Source: Scopulibacillus darangshiensis
Lineage (GTDB): Bacteria; Bacillota; Bacilli; Bacillales; Sporolactobacillaceae
DNA length: 55,668 bases
Reading direction: 5' to 3'
Assembly (NCBI RefSeq): GCF_004341035.1
Contig: NZ_SLXK01000029.1
Coordinates: 1 to 55,668 of the forward strand
Shown piece after piece: positions 17,118-25,877 of the stretch. Every line of letters starts with the position of its first letter. Positions within the stretch are counted from its first letter, which is position 1. The translations under genes were made by a program, and so were the position numbers. Below the pieces are notes generated by a model that saw only the letters and a list, made by a program, of their open reading frames with translations, had not been told where the DNA came from and made no database searches.

Positions 17118-17884
17118 TGCCCCTCCCCCTTAAGAACCGTTTCATTATATTCGTCCTGAGATATTGGAGAAAATGTCACTATGTCCCCGGCTTGTAATAA
17201 ACTCGGGGGATTATCATTTGGCAAAAATAGTTTCATTGGGGTTGCCCCAATTAATTGCCAACCCCCAGGGGTTGAAATCGGATAAACCCCTGTTTGCGCA
17301 CCAGCGATGCCAACTGATCCGGCTGGAATGGCTGTTCTCGGAGAAGGTCTTCTTGGGGTGGCAATCTTTTCAGATAACCCGCCCAAAAACGGAAAACCTG
17401 GCGCAAATCCAATCATATAGGCTAAGTACTCACCATTTGAATGAATATAAATCACTTCATCGGTCGTCAAATTATTATGACGGGCGACATATTCCAAATC
17501 CGGTCCAAACTCGCCTCCGTAACATACGGGGATCGACACGGTGCGATGGATCAGCTCTTGATTAGAATCGATCTGCTGCAATCTTTTTTTAATGATTGAA
17601 CTGACAACCTTATAGGGAGACATACTTTCTGTCTTGTTCCTTTTTTTGTACAGATTATAGACAACCAAAGGATCGTAAAAAATTGTCAAATTTATAAAAG
17701 CAGGCACACATTCTATTAATCCAACGAACGGATCATTTTCAAGCGAATCCATAAATGCTTTAATTTTTTTATGCGTATCATACTTGATCTCATTTCCAAA
17801 CGTTATCATAATTGCTGAGTCACCCAATGGGGACAACTCAAATGCAAATTGATTTGAAAGCGTCTGTGACAAAAGACTCACCAC
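17114..17884 (-). CDS. pxpB: 5-oxoprolinase subunit B (KipI family)
   Basis: A 256-aa cyclophilin-like allophanate-hydrolase subunit 1 family protein. It begins ELSPLGDSAIMITFG (17-31) and contains the conserved IGFAPGFPFLGGLSEKIATP (split near 158-177) and PAGSVGIAGAQTGVYP. It works with PxpA and PxpC in cleavage of 5-oxoproline. B. subtilis KipI is also a histidine-kinase inhibitor; whether that applies here is unknown. The predicted GTG start has only a modest ribosome site. Confidence 0.9.
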   Translation of the reverse strand: MVSLLSQTLSNQFAFELSPLGDSAIMITFGNEIKYDTHKKIKAFMDSLENDPFVGLIECVPAFINLTIFYDPLVVYNLYKKRNKTESMSPYKVVSSIIKKRLQQIDSNQELIHRTVSIPVCYGGEFGPDLEYVARHNNLTTDEVIYIHSNGEYLAYMIGFAPGFPFLGGLSEKIATPRRPSPRTAIPAGSVGIAGAQTGVYPISTPGGWQLIGATPMKLFLPNDNPPSLLQAGDIVTFSPISQDEYNETVLKGEGQ

Positions 17885-17898
17885 TTTTCTTGTCGTTA

Positions 17899-18687
17899 TT
17901 AAATGCCTAGTGCCTCATCTCGAATGTCTGTAATAAACATATGCCCTGGAGCATGAGTGATCATTATCGCTGGTTTCGTTTCCATTGCGATCGCTTGCGG
18001 GGTTACGCCACAAGCCCAGAAGACAGGAACTTCCCCTTCACGAATCGTTACGGCATCACCAAAATCAGGCTGATCGACATCTTGAACACCAATCACACTA
18101 GGGTCGCCAATATGAATTGGCCCACCGTGAACGGCTGGATAACGAGAGGTTACTTGCACAGCCCGCACAACATCTTTTTGCAGGATTGGGCGCATGCTTG
18201 CAACCATGTCCCCGTGAAATATACCGGCTTCTATACATGGGATATTTGTTTTATACATTGGAACATTGCAGTCTTCTTCAATATGGCGAACCGAAATATC
18301 ATTGTTCAAAAGGGCATGTTCAAATGTGAAACTGCATCCGATTAAAAAGCCAACCATATCATCTTCCCAATAATCTGTAAGGTCCGTTGCTTCTTCCACT
18401 AGATCACCGTATTTATAAATGCGATATTTTGGTATGTCCGTACGAATATCGCTCGATGGGGCTGCGATTTTAGGCACTGGAGAACCGATTTCTGTTACAT
18501 CAAGAAGTGGACAGGACTTCGGATTACGTTGGCAAAATAGCAAGAAATCGAAAGCATGCTCCTTTTTTAAAATCGCCAAGTTGGCTTGGGCATAACCGCT
18601 TGCCATTCCAGCAGTTGGCTTAACCAAGCGGCCCTCGCGAATCATGTCGCGAAGTTCGGCTGGAGCTGTCTGAGAAAGATCTATCAT
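17899..18687 (-). CDS. ycsI: YcsI-type putative hydro-lyase (DUF1445)
   Basis: A 262-aa D-glutamate cyclase-like/putative hydro-lyase protein. It shows LVKPTAGMASGYAQANLAIL (21-40), FLIGCSFTFEHALL, VQVTSRYPAVHGGPIHIGDP and FWACGVTPQA, all standard for the family. Related enzymes interconvert D-glutamate and 5-oxoproline, consistent with its place inside a 5-oxoprolinase operon. It has a good GGGAGGA site and lies 33 bases after the transporter gene. Confidence 0.85.
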   Translation of the reverse strand: MIDLSQTAPAELRDMIREGRLVKPTAGMASGYAQANLAILKKEHAFDFLLFCQRNPKSCPLLDVTEIGSPVPKIAAPSSDIRTDIPKYRIYKYGDLVEEATDLTDYWEDDMVGFLIGCSFTFEHALLNNDISVRHIEEDCNVPMYKTNIPCIEAGIFHGDMVASMRPILQKDVVRAVQVTSRYPAVHGGPIHIGDPSVIGVQDVDQPDFGDAVTIREGEVPVFWACGVTPQAIAMETKPAIMITHAPGHMFITDIRDEALGI

Positions 18688-18720
18688 GTTAATATTCCTC
18701 CCAAGAAAAGATTAGGTAAC

Positions 18721-19953
18721 CTATTTGAATAGTAATGGCAGTTGATTGATAAGTGTGTATCCGCCCATATAAATCAAAGCGATAACAACGATGACACCTG
18801 AAATCGTCAGCCATAAGGGGTGCTTGTAGTCACCGACAATCTTCTTCTTATAAGCGGCGATTAACAGAACACCAAGAGCAATGGGTAAAATCAAACTGTT
18901 AAGCGCCCCAACTAAGAGCAGCACTTTAACCGGCTTTCCAATTAATACAAAGCACAATGTTGAAAAAACTATAAACCCAATAATCGCCCACTTAGAATTT
19001 CGGTTTAATTTTTCACTAAAAGTTTGGATAAAGGAAACTGATGTGTAAGCAGCACCAACGACGGATGTAATCGCTGCTGCCCACATGATAATCCCAAAAA
19101 TTTTATAACCAGCATTTCCCGCAGCAAGCTTAAAAACGGATGCTGGAGGGTTGCTTGGATCAATCTGCAAGCCTTTCGATACAACGCCAAGTACGGCCAA
19201 AAATAGCGCAATTCGCATAATTGTTGTAATCAAAATACCCATAACAGAACTCTTTGTGACTTCTGGCAATGCCTTGGTGCCTTTGAGACCCGCATCCAAC
19301 AATCGGTGTCCGCCGGCAAATGTAATATATCCGCCAACTGATCCGCCAACGATTGTCATAATGACGAAGAAATTAATTTCGTCCGGTACAAAGGTATGAA
19401 TCACAGCTTCTCCTACCGGGGGTGCTGTTTTCCATGTCACGAATAGCATAAGGGCAATCATGACAAGTCCGGCAATTTGAATGAAGCGATCCATGACTTT
19501 ACCGGCTTCTTTAACTAAAAAGATTAATACAGCAATAACCGCACTAATGATCGCCCCTATTTTTGGCGATATGCCTGTCATAGCGTTTAAACCAAGTCCG
19601 GCGCCCGCAATATTCCCTATGTTAAAAGCGAGTCCACCCAAAACGATGAGCAACGCAAGGATATACCCTAGTCCAGGAAGAACCATATTTGCAATGTCCT
19701 GTCCCTTTTTTTCAGCAACGGCAATAATTCGCCACACATTTGTTTGAGCAAAAATATCTATAATAATGGAAATAAGAATGACAAATCCAAAACTTGAAGC
19801 AAGATTTTGAGTAAAAACGGTTGTTTGGGTTAAAAAACCCGGTCCAATGGCGGATGTTGCCATAAGAAACGCGGCACCCAACATTACCGTCCAGTTAATT
19901 TTCCGCAGAGCAGTGGTTTTTTTCGGTGATGTGGATTTTTTCTTTGACTCCAA
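18721..19953 (-). CDS. NRAMP-related transporter (YcsG-like)
   Basis: I start at TTG 19951-19953, nine bases after AGAAGGGGG; an ATG at 19975-19977 is an alternative but lies before that site and overlaps pxpA. About 410 aa with eleven or so membrane segments. The first membrane helix reads SAIGPGFLTQT where true metal-transporting NRAMP proteins have D-P-G-N, so a divalent metal is unlikely to be the substrate. B. subtilis YcsG is the counterpart. Its fixed place after pxpA suggests import of 5-oxoproline or a related acid, which is inference. Confidence 0.8.
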   Translation of the reverse strand: MESKKKSTSPKKTTALRKINWTVMLGAAFLMATSAIGPGFLTQTTVFTQNLASSFGFVILISIIIDIFAQTNVWRIIAVAEKKGQDIANMVLPGLGYILALLIVLGGLAFNIGNIAGAGLGLNAMTGISPKIGAIISAVIAVLIFLVKEAGKVMDRFIQIAGLVMIALMLFVTWKTAPPVGEAVIHTFVPDEINFFVIMTIVGGSVGGYITFAGGHRLLDAGLKGTKALPEVTKSSVMGILITTIMRIALFLAVLGVVSKGLQIDPSNPPASVFKLAAGNAGYKIFGIIMWAAAITSVVGAAYTSVSFIQTFSEKLNRNSKWAIIGFIVFSTLCFVLIGKPVKVLLLVGALNSLILPIALGVLLIAAYKKKIVGDYKHPLWLTISGVIVVIALIYMGGYTLINQLPLLFK

Positions 19954-19969
19954 TAGTTGCTGCCCCCTT

Positions 19970-20743
19970 CTATCCATTATTTATTCCGGAAATTTCCTTA
20001 ACCGTAATATCTGAAGATTCCAGAGATGCTTTCACATAGCGGGCAAAAGTTAAAGCGTGTGCCCCGTCACCATGAATGCAAATCGTGTCAGCTTGTAAAG
20101 GCACATCAATACCTTGCTGTGACAAAACTTTCCCTTCCTTAACCATCCGGATGACTTGTGACACGGCATCATTATCATTTTCAATTAAAGCATTTTCTTC
20201 ACTTCTGGGTGTTAATGAACCGTCTTGTTGATACGTCCGGTCCGCAAAGACCTCACTTGCTGTACGTAATCCTATTGCTTGTCCAGCATGGATTAATTCA
20301 CTTCCTGATAAGCCGAATAAAATAAGTTCTGGGTTCACTTTGTACACGGCTTCGGCAATAGCAGCGGATAAATCTTTGTTTTTGGCGGCCATATTATATA
20401 AAGCGCCGTGTGGTTTAACGTGTTGCATTTTCCCGCCCTCGGATTGCAGGAAGCCGTTTAATGCGCCAATTTGGTAAACAACAATATCATAAGCTTCTTG
20501 CGGCGATATTTTCATATTTCTGCGGCCAAAGCCGATTAAATCCTGCAAACCGGGATGAGCGCCAATTTGGACGTTTTTATCTAAGGCACGCTGCACTGTT
20601 TTCCTCATAACGGCCGGATCCCCTGCATGAAATCCGCAAGCAACGTTCACCGAGGTAACATCATTTAAAATGTCTTCATCGTTGCCAATATGATACACAC
20701 CAAAGCTTTCCCCTAAATCACAATTTAAGTCGACTGCGTTCAT
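19970..20743 (-). CDS. pxpA: 5-oxoprolinase subunit A (LamB/YcsF family)
   Basis: A 257-aa protein beginning [14 protein letters not shown], with [13 protein letters not shown] (32-44), [28 protein letters not shown] and [10 protein letters not shown]: the complete LamB/YcsF signature. PxpA is the catalytic TIM-barrel-like subunit of ATP-dependent 5-oxoprolinase. It is the first gene of the operon, with GGAGGAG before the ATG and a clear promoter 150-170 bases upstream. Confidence 0.92.
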   Translation of the reverse strand: MNAVDLNCDLGESFGVYHIGNDEDILNDVTSVNVACGFHAGDPAVMRKTVQRALDKNVQIGAHPGLQDLIGFGRRNMKISPQEAYDIVVYQIGALNGFLQSEGGKMQHVKPHGALYNMAAKNKDLSAAIAEAVYKVNPELILFGLSGSELIHAGQAIGLRTASEVFADRTYQQDGSLTPRSEENALIENDNDAVSQVIRMVKEGKVLSQQGIDVPLQADTICIHGDGAHALTFARYVKASLESSDITVKEISGINNG

Positions 20744-20844
20744 TGTTTACTCCTCCTGCTTTCTCAAAATTTGTAACCGGTGTCATTTGCGAAAACGACA
20801 GCGTTACGATCTTAAACAATTGCCATTGCATGATTTGTTACGTC

Positions 20845-20919
20845 TGTTCCGAATTTCGGTACCGTTGTTCCAAAATTCGACCATATAAGAATTATAGCAT
20901 GATTCCTCTATTTCAACAA
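20845..20919 (-). promoter_or_regulatory. Promoter and candidate IclR operator of the pxp operon
   Basis: On the minus strand, TTGTTG (20914-20919) and TATAAT (20891-20896) are separated by 17 bases. Just downstream come two dyads, CCGAAATTCGG (20849-20859) and CGGTACCG (20857-20864), inside a pair of direct GGAACA repeats. Repressor binding there would block RNA polymerase, fitting an IclR-type repressor. The operator is inferred. Confidence 0.55.
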
Positions 20920-20984
20920 TTATGTTGTCGGAATATACCATACATTTCCTCTCTTTCGACACTTGTATGCGTATGCCCATACAA

Positions 20985-21016
20985 AACCCCCAACTTTTTT
21001 AGAAAAGTTGGGGGTT
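20985..21016 (-). terminator. Terminator-like hairpin upstream of the pxp promoter
   Basis: Arms AACCCCCAACTTTT and AAAAGTTGGGGGTT enclose a short loop. A TTTTG tract follows on the minus strand. It insulates the pxp operon from upstream transcription. Confidence 0.65.
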
Positions 21017-21109
21017 CAATGCTTGAATGACTTTGAAGACCCAAATTGAGGCCCTATTTCCATTCGGCGAGTATGATTCGTCCGCTTTGATGACCGCGCG
21101 GGCCGATTT

Positions 21110-21203
21110 TCCCGGTCCATGGGCACGAATAGCTCTCTTTCGTTACCGCTCAAGGCCTTTTTCCCTTCACACGGGCACGAATAGCCCCTTTTGCATTACC
21201 TGG
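21110..21203. repeat. Two tandem copies of a short non-coding repeat
   Basis: Units of about 41 bases at 21110-21150 and 21163-21203 share GGGCACGAATAGC followed by a TTTCGTTACC/TTTGCATTACC block. A weaker third copy may lie at 21066-21095. Only two or three diverged units without regular spacers are present, so this is not a CRISPR array. Confidence 0.45.
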
Positions 21204-21247
21204 AGTAGTTTTCTCTGGTTTCATTATTAACGATCGGATCAAAAAAT

Positions 21248-21288
21248 AGCAGCCTTGTGCATTAACAAATCATAACAACAAGGCTGCT
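21248..21288 (-). terminator. Terminator after the 49-aa small ORF
   Basis: Arms AGCAGCCTTGT and ACAAGGCTGCT are followed on the minus strand by ATTTTTTG. It lies 27 bases after the stop codon of the small ORF and supports that ORF being a real gene. Confidence 0.7.
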
Positions 21289-21314
21289 TATACCATATTT
21301 TACTTAATTTTACA

Positions 21315-21464
21315 TTATTGGTTGATTAATTGTTTTACCACTTTATCCTCTGATTGGTCCCCAACATTTTCATAACATCTATAGAACAAATATGTAAGGT
21401 AACCATTCAAATCAAATCCATCCTTATTGCCAAAGTCCGATAACGTTAGTTTCTTTTCTTCCAA
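21315..21464 (-). CDS. 49-aa small protein of unknown function
   Basis: TTG 21462-21464 lies six bases after a strong GGGAGGGG site and opens a 49-codon frame. The product begins MEEKKLTLSDFGNKDGF and continues DLNGYLTYLFYRCYENVGDQ to QLINQ. It is acidic at the C-terminus and has no membrane segment. An intrinsic terminator follows. I do not recognise the family; the good ribosome site, the terminator and the sensible composition are the only evidence that it is a gene. Confidence 0.5.
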   Translation of the reverse strand: MEEKKLTLSDFGNKDGFDLNGYLTYLFYRCYENVGDQSEDKVVKQLINQ

Positions 21465-21580
21465 TGTATACCCCTCCCATAACCCGCTTATTTATCATCA
21501 TGGTTACCAAACTATTAATCTTTTAAACATATAAATTGTAAAAAGATACCGTATCCTTCTGATCAAGTTTTATGACCAAA

Positions 21581-21625
21581 TACGGAAAAAACCCTAGACC
21601 ATAAAAAAGTTTAGGGTTTTCCGTA
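21581..21625. terminator. Terminator between the PLD-like gene and the small ORF
   Basis: Arms TACGGAAAAAACCCTA and TAGGGTTTTCCGTA form a long stem. The inner CCCTA/TAGGG stem is followed by TTTTTT on the minus strand and TTTT on the plus strand. The rest of 21465-21894 shows nothing else. Confidence 0.65.
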
Positions 21626-21894
21626 CTTGAATTTTATTACCACTTTCATCCGACAACTATTGATACCCAAACAAATTCTGTCTTTTGTTTGCATTAATTT
21701 ATAAGCCTGCTTTAGTCAATTGTCTCGACAGCCGCGACAGGTTGACTCTCAATAAGCTGTCTTTTCTAATTTGATAACATGCATAAAATTATTAAACCAT
21801 ACTTTGATTAATTATTCAATCTATTCCGAAAATACAATGTCGGTTTTGGCTTTATTTAACATGCATCCTATGGTCTGACCCTTATATATCCGCC

Positions 21895-22500
21895 TTAGGC
21901 ATGTTTTTGCAACTCATTATTTTTATAATAAGAAAAGTTTATTTCATCGTTCCACATCTGATCATATCTCCTCGTCCACTCGTTTGCGATCTCTTTGCTT
22001 TTGATAATGACAATCATTTCATCGTTTTTTTCTTCAGCGCTTTTCGTAAAATTATACGACCCGGAGCATACAACTTTGTTATCCGCTATCATTAGTTTTA
22101 AGTGCATATTCCCCTGATGATTATTAACTTTAACAGGTATGCCGTCATCAACTAAGTTATCTATTGCCTTTTTGGAATACTGAGTCGATTGCCCTCTGTC
22201 CGTTATGACCCTTACATCAACACCTCGCTTTTTCGCCTGAATGATCCGAGGTATTATTTTGGTTTTGGTAATAAGAAAGATTGCAATATCAAGAGTTTCT
22301 TTTGTTTGATCAATTAACCCACTTATTTTTAATTGGGGTGACTGATATTTATCTGACCTCGTGAAACTATAGTCAATCTCTTTTTCCCTAATGACATTTG
22401 GTGATTTTAGGCTTTTTTTCTTACCCTGTTGAAAGTTGGATACCATATATGTCGTTGCTCCCGCCGCCAATACTGAACCCACCCAAACAAACAAGTCCAA
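21895..22500 (-). CDS. Membrane-anchored single-HKD phospholipase D-like protein
   Basis: I start at TTG 22498-22500 because AGAGGGG is eight bases upstream; a GTG three codons earlier overlaps that site. The 201-aa product has one N-terminal membrane helix (FVWVGSVLAAGATTYMV) and one phospholipase-D/nuclease HKD domain. HMHLKLMIADNKVVCSGSYN (about 148-167) has the H-x-K-x4-D catalytic set, followed by GSYNFT and the acidic END residues. Single-HKD proteins such as Nuc dimerise to form one active site and act as nucleases or phosphodiesterases. Substrate unknown. It stands alone, flanked by terminators. Confidence 0.8.
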   Translation of the reverse strand: MDLFVWVGSVLAAGATTYMVSNFQQGKKKSLKSPNVIREKEIDYSFTRSDKYQSPQLKISGLIDQTKETLDIAIFLITKTKIIPRIIQAKKRGVDVRVITDRGQSTQYSKKAIDNLVDDGIPVKVNNHQGNMHLKLMIADNKVVCSGSYNFTKSAEEKNDEMIVIIKSKEIANEWTRRYDQMWNDEINFSYYKNNELQKHA

Positions 22501-22697
22501 AATAATCACCCCTCTTTGCTGTATATTAAAATATCTATGCAGCTAGGGGTCCATCTCATAACGACCTATACATATAATAAGCATGGGAACCTATGCTCTT
22601 TCCTGCTCATACTGTATCCTTTTCATACGAGTGTCGATTGCCGTCATTATTTCCCGGAAAATAATAGATTGGCAAGTATTAGCTTTTAAAACATAAA

Positions 22698-22718
22698 GAA
22701 AACTCGCCGATTGGCGAG
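22698..22718 (-). terminator. Terminator downstream of the sigma-54 activator gene
   Basis: Stem CTCGCC/GGCGAG with a four-base loop (22703-22718), followed on the minus strand by TTTTCTTT. It is 222 bases after the activator's stop codon, within the repeat-bearing stretch. Confidence 0.55.
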
Positions 22719-22930
22719 CCTTTGGTGAAGACAGAGGCGTAGTTGCGACGCACAGGACGTGCTAGTACTGGCGTTGTAACAGGATGTTACGTCTTTAGCC
22801 AGTGCACTTATGTGCGTCAGAAAGTTATACTTTCTGATTAACTAAAGAAAACCAGAGTGATAAATCTACTCTGGCACAAATGCTCAAGGCAATCTTCTCA
22901 ATTTAAAATTCCACTCCGTCCCTGCCAAAA
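22719..22930. repeat. Non-coding dispersed repeat element, copy B
   Basis: This gene-free stretch is rich in hairpins (ACTGGC/GCCAGT; CCAGAGT/ACTCTGG at 22852-22874). It contains the exact inverse of 13116-13155 and the block CACTCCGTCCCTGCC, which mirrors GACGGAGTG of copy A. Together they look like two decayed copies of one element in opposite orientation. Confidence 0.45.
22804..22843 (-). repeat. 40-bp exact inverted repeat, right copy
   Basis: Reverse complement identical over 40 bases to 13116-13155. The two copies bracket 9.6 kb holding the pxp operon, its IclR gene, the 49-aa ORF and the PLD-like gene. Confidence 0.9.
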
Positions 22931-22940
22931 TGCGGCTGGT

Positions 22941-24362
22941 CTAATCCCTTTCTTGCACAATATCATATTTTTTGAGTCTTCTCATTAGTAAGGAATGTGT
23001 AATACCAAGGGCATTTGCGGTTTTTCGGATTGTCTTATGTTTTTTATACGCTTTTCTAATTATCTTCTTTTCTATATTCTGCAATGACACTGTTAAGGAA
23101 TCTCCTGATGGAATAGACAGCAAATCCTCTTTTTCATCACACTCTTCCCAGAAATGTTCTGGCAAGTCGGAATGAAAAATGTCATCCTGCTCTGCTATAA
23201 CGACAAGCTGTTCGACCAGATTCTCCAGCTCCCTAATATTTCCCGGCCAATCGTAATTTTGCAGGATTTTGATAACCTTACTTGAGAAATGTCTTTGTTT
23301 ATGATGCCGAACATTAAACTTTTTTAAATAGAAGTATAGAAGCGGGAAAATATCTTCCTTACGTTCACGCAGCGGCGGCATTTTGACTGGCAGCACATTA
23401 AGGCGATAAAATAAATCAGCACGAAATTGTCCGTCTTTAATTAGCTTTTCTAAATTTTGGTTTGTAGCCGCGATTATACGAACATCTGCTTCATACGTTT
23501 TTGCAGCTCCGATTGGCATATATGTCTTGTTCTGTAATAGTTGAAGAAGCTTGGATTGAATGTGAAGAGGCAGTTCGCTGATTTCATCGAGAAAAAGCGT
23601 GCCATGCTCCGCCAATTTTACCAATCCGGCTTTCCCTTTACTATTAGCCCCTGTAAATGATCCTCTCTCGTATCCGAAGAGTTCAGATTCTATGAGACTT
23701 TCAGGAATGGCCGCACAATTAATATGAATAAGAGGGTTGTCACATCTTTCGCTCAAGTTATGAATCTGTTCGGCCGCCAAGTTTTTGCCTACACCGGTCT
23801 CTCCGGTAATCAGAACGGTCGTGTCAACACCGGCGATTTTTTCAATCAATTCCGTAAGGCGGACGTAAGCCAGGCTTTGACCGATAAAAGCATGTTTATC
23901 CTTATTGGAAAGGCGCTCGCGTATATTCGTTTTCCTGATTTCTTGGATATATCGTTGCAAAAGAGATTCTATCTCTTTAAGTTCCAAATCGGAAGTGTTT
24001 TGGACAACATTTGTAATATCCCTTCTGTGAGCAATGACATATTTTAACTCTTCCTGATAGTCCAAAATAACGTGTCCTGTGCCCATAAACTTTTTTCCGT
24101 TGGGTAACTTCTGAACAGTCGTTATTGTTTTCATAGCTTCGAGTGCTCTTTTAATAGCGGATGGTTTGAAAACCCCTTGTTGTTCGAGCTCGGTTGCCTT
24201 TTTTCCAATTAATTCTTCCCTAGACATCCCGCAGTTTTTTTGCCCCGAATCATTTACCCATAATGTCGTTCCGTTTTTGTCGGAAATATAAATATCATCA
24301 TCGATGGCATTGAGAATTTGAAAAAAATACTTCGGGTCAAGCTGAAATTGATCCGTCTTCAT
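22941..24362 (-). CDS. Sigma-54-dependent transcriptional activator (PAS, AAA+, Fis-type HTH)
   Basis: A 473-aa enhancer-binding protein from ATG 24360-24362, preceded by GGGAGGGGG; the frame is open 43 codons further without a ribosome site. A PAS sensor occupies about 13-120 (LNAIDDDIYISDKNGTTLWV). The AAA+ domain has Walker A GETGVGKN (187-194), the sigma-54 contact loop GSFTGA (234-239; GAFTGA is the usual form) and Walker B GTLFLDE (254-260). The C-terminal helix-turn-helix is RKTANALGITHSLLMRRLKK. It diverges from the amidohydrolase operon, whose promoter is a clear -24/-12 type, so that operon is its target. Confidence 0.92.
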   Translation of the reverse strand: MKTDQFQLDPKYFFQILNAIDDDIYISDKNGTTLWVNDSGQKNCGMSREELIGKKATELEQQGVFKPSAIKRALEAMKTITTVQKLPNGKKFMGTGHVILDYQEELKYVIAHRRDITNVVQNTSDLELKEIESLLQRYIQEIRKTNIRERLSNKDKHAFIGQSLAYVRLTELIEKIAGVDTTVLITGETGVGKNLAAEQIHNLSERCDNPLIHINCAAIPESLIESELFGYERGSFTGANSKGKAGLVKLAEHGTLFLDEISELPLHIQSKLLQLLQNKTYMPIGAAKTYEADVRIIAATNQNLEKLIKDGQFRADLFYRLNVLPVKMPPLRERKEDIFPLLYFYLKKFNVRHHKQRHFSSKVIKILQNYDWPGNIRELENLVEQLVVIAEQDDIFHSDLPEHFWEECDEKEDLLSIPSGDSLTVSLQNIEKKIIRKAYKKHKTIRKTANALGITHSLLMRRLKKYDIVQERD

Positions 24363-24463
24363 CTTTTCCCCCTCCCTTAAAGAAGAAAATTGTATTGATA
24401 TCGATCCAGTCAATAGATAATAAAGAAATGAAGCCATATATTTCGGATCGAAAACAGAACAAG

Positions 24464-24481
24464 TGTATCGATTATGATACA
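24464..24481. promoter_or_regulatory. Candidate upstream activator site
   Basis: Dyad TGTATC-GATTAT-GATACA, about 95 bases upstream of the -12 element. This is the normal distance for an enhancer bound by a sigma-54 activator. Binding is inferred. Confidence 0.5.
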
Positions 24482-24560
24482 ATCTTATCAAAGTTTACGG
24501 TAAATACCACATGTTTAAACGATTTTAATGCGATTTTTCCTGCAAAAATCCGCAATGGTT

Positions 24561-24576
24561 TGGCACGAAAATTGCA
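24561..24576 (+). promoter_or_regulatory. Sigma-54 (-24/-12) promoter
   Basis: TGGCACGAAAATTGCA matches the sigma-54 consensus TGGCACG-N4-TTGCA. The invariant GG (24562-24563) and GC (24574-24575) are ten bases apart. Transcription should start near 24587, about 25 bases before the first amidohydrolase start codon. Confidence 0.92.
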
Positions 24577-24611
24577 TCTACCTTTAACAAGAACATACAA
24601 GGGGGTAACAA

Positions 24612-25838
24612 ATGAAAATGACCTCATCATATTGGTTAACAAATGTTTGTTTAGAAAAGGGTTATCAATTTGATAACGGCATGATATCCGGCACAAAAAC
24701 GGAAAACTGCCACCTTCTTATTGATAACGGGAAAATTGCTGAGATCATGTCCGCAAATACTATGCCGGAGAACAATCTGCCAAGGAAAGATGCCGGTAAC
24801 TTATTAGCGCTGCCATCATTCATTGAAAAGCACTGCCATTTGGACAAAACACTCCTTGGTGAGTCATGGCGGGCAGTCCGTTCAGCTCCGACTATTTTTG
24901 AGCGGTTTGAGATTGAAAAGGATTCACTTAAATCTTTACCGACGACAACAAGAGAAAGAGCAAAAACATTGATTGACATTTTGCTTAAGGCAGGTTCGAC
25001 CCATATTCGCACACATGTTGATATTTATCCCGAGATCGGTCTTGAAAACCTTGAAGCCGTTCAGAAGGCACTGGCGAATTACGAAGGAAAGCTGTCTCAT
25101 GAAATTGTCGCGTTTCCACAACATGGTTTGCTTCGCACTGATTGTACAAAATTAGTAAGAGAAGCAATTCGATCGGGAGCTTCTCTTGTAGGCGGTGTTG
25201 ACCCAGCTACAGTTGATGGGAATATGGAAGCGTCATTACAGCAGATGATGGATATTGCGGTTGAAGGTAACGTTGATATTGATTTACATCTGCATGATTC
25301 TGGACAATTAGGTCTAGCAACGATCAAAAGACTGGCTGAGCTTACGGAAGAAGCGGGTTGGCAAGGCCGTGTCGCGATCAGCCACGCGTTTGCATTAGGC
25401 GACATGAACGGAAGCGAAGCTGAGGAAGTGGCGCAGATGCTTTCAGACCTGGGAATTTCGATCATTACAAGCGTGCCTATCGGCGGATTGATTCCCCCAG
25501 TGAACTTCCTCCATCAAAAAGGGGTATCGGTTGCAGCAGCCAGTGATAACATTTTTGATTCATGGTCGCCTTTTGGAAATGGCGATATTCTCGAGCGGGC
25601 CAGTCGTTTAGCGGAACTTTTCGACAGGAAGACAGAGCTTGAGTTAGCCGAAACACTTGGATTTATTACAGGCGGAATCATACCGCTGAACAAAGAAGGC
25701 GAACGCGTTTGGCCGCGGGAAGGCGATGAAGCCAGCATTGTTCTGACAGATGCGAGTTGCTCAGCTGAAGCGATTGCCAGAAAGGTACAGCGAAAAGCCG
25801 TATTTTTTAAAGGCAAGCTTGTTTCTGGTTCTCTTTGA
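24612..25838 (+). CDS. Cytosine deaminase-like amidohydrolase, paralogue 1
   Basis: A 408-aa metal-dependent amidohydrolase preceded by AAGGGGG. Aligned by eye with E. coli cytosine deaminase the metal ligands are kept: HCHLDK (His74, His76), FPQHG (Gln170), HLHDSG (His226), SHAFALG (His258) and SDNIFD (Asp312). The position of the E. coli proton-shuttle Glu217 is an Asp (229), so the substrate probably differs from cytosine. It shares length and most motifs with the gene at 26375 (for example HEIVAFPQHGLLR / AEIVAFPQHGLLR). First gene of the sigma-54 operon; likely deaminates or ring-opens a nitrogen heterocycle. Confidence 0.8.
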   Translation: MKMTSSYWLTNVCLEKGYQFDNGMISGTKTENCHLLIDNGKIAEIMSANTMPENNLPRKDAGNLLALPSFIEKHCHLDKTLLGESWRAVRSAPTIFERFEIEKDSLKSLPTTTRERAKTLIDILLKAGSTHIRTHVDIYPEIGLENLEAVQKALANYEGKLSHEIVAFPQHGLLRTDCTKLVREAIRSGASLVGGVDPATVDGNMEASLQQMMDIAVEGNVDIDLHLHDSGQLGLATIKRLAELTEEAGWQGRVAISHAFALGDMNGSEAEEVAQMLSDLGISIITSVPIGGLIPPVNFLHQKGVSVAAASDNIFDSWSPFGNGDILERASRLAELFDRKTELELAETLGFITGGIIPLNKEGERVWPREGDEASIVLTDASCSAEAIARKVQRKAVFFKGKLVSGSL

Positions 25839-25877
25839 TCGACAACCTGGCTAAATTTTAAAAGAAAATGGTGAATT

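Noticed and set aside
18721-19953. Divalent metal (Mn/Fe) NRAMP transporter
   Set aside because: The first-helix D-P-G-N motif is missing and the operon context is 5-oxoproline metabolism.
20743-21030. 95-codon plus-strand ORF upstream of pxpA
   Set aside because: Overlaps the pxp promoter and a terminator and has no ribosome site or recognisable motif.
21066-21203. CRISPR-like short repeats
   Set aside because: Only two or three diverged units, no regular spacers and no cas genes nearby.
24395-24673. 92-codon plus-strand ORF across the sigma-54 promoter
   Set aside because: It spans the activator site, promoter and start of the amidohydrolase gene in another frame.
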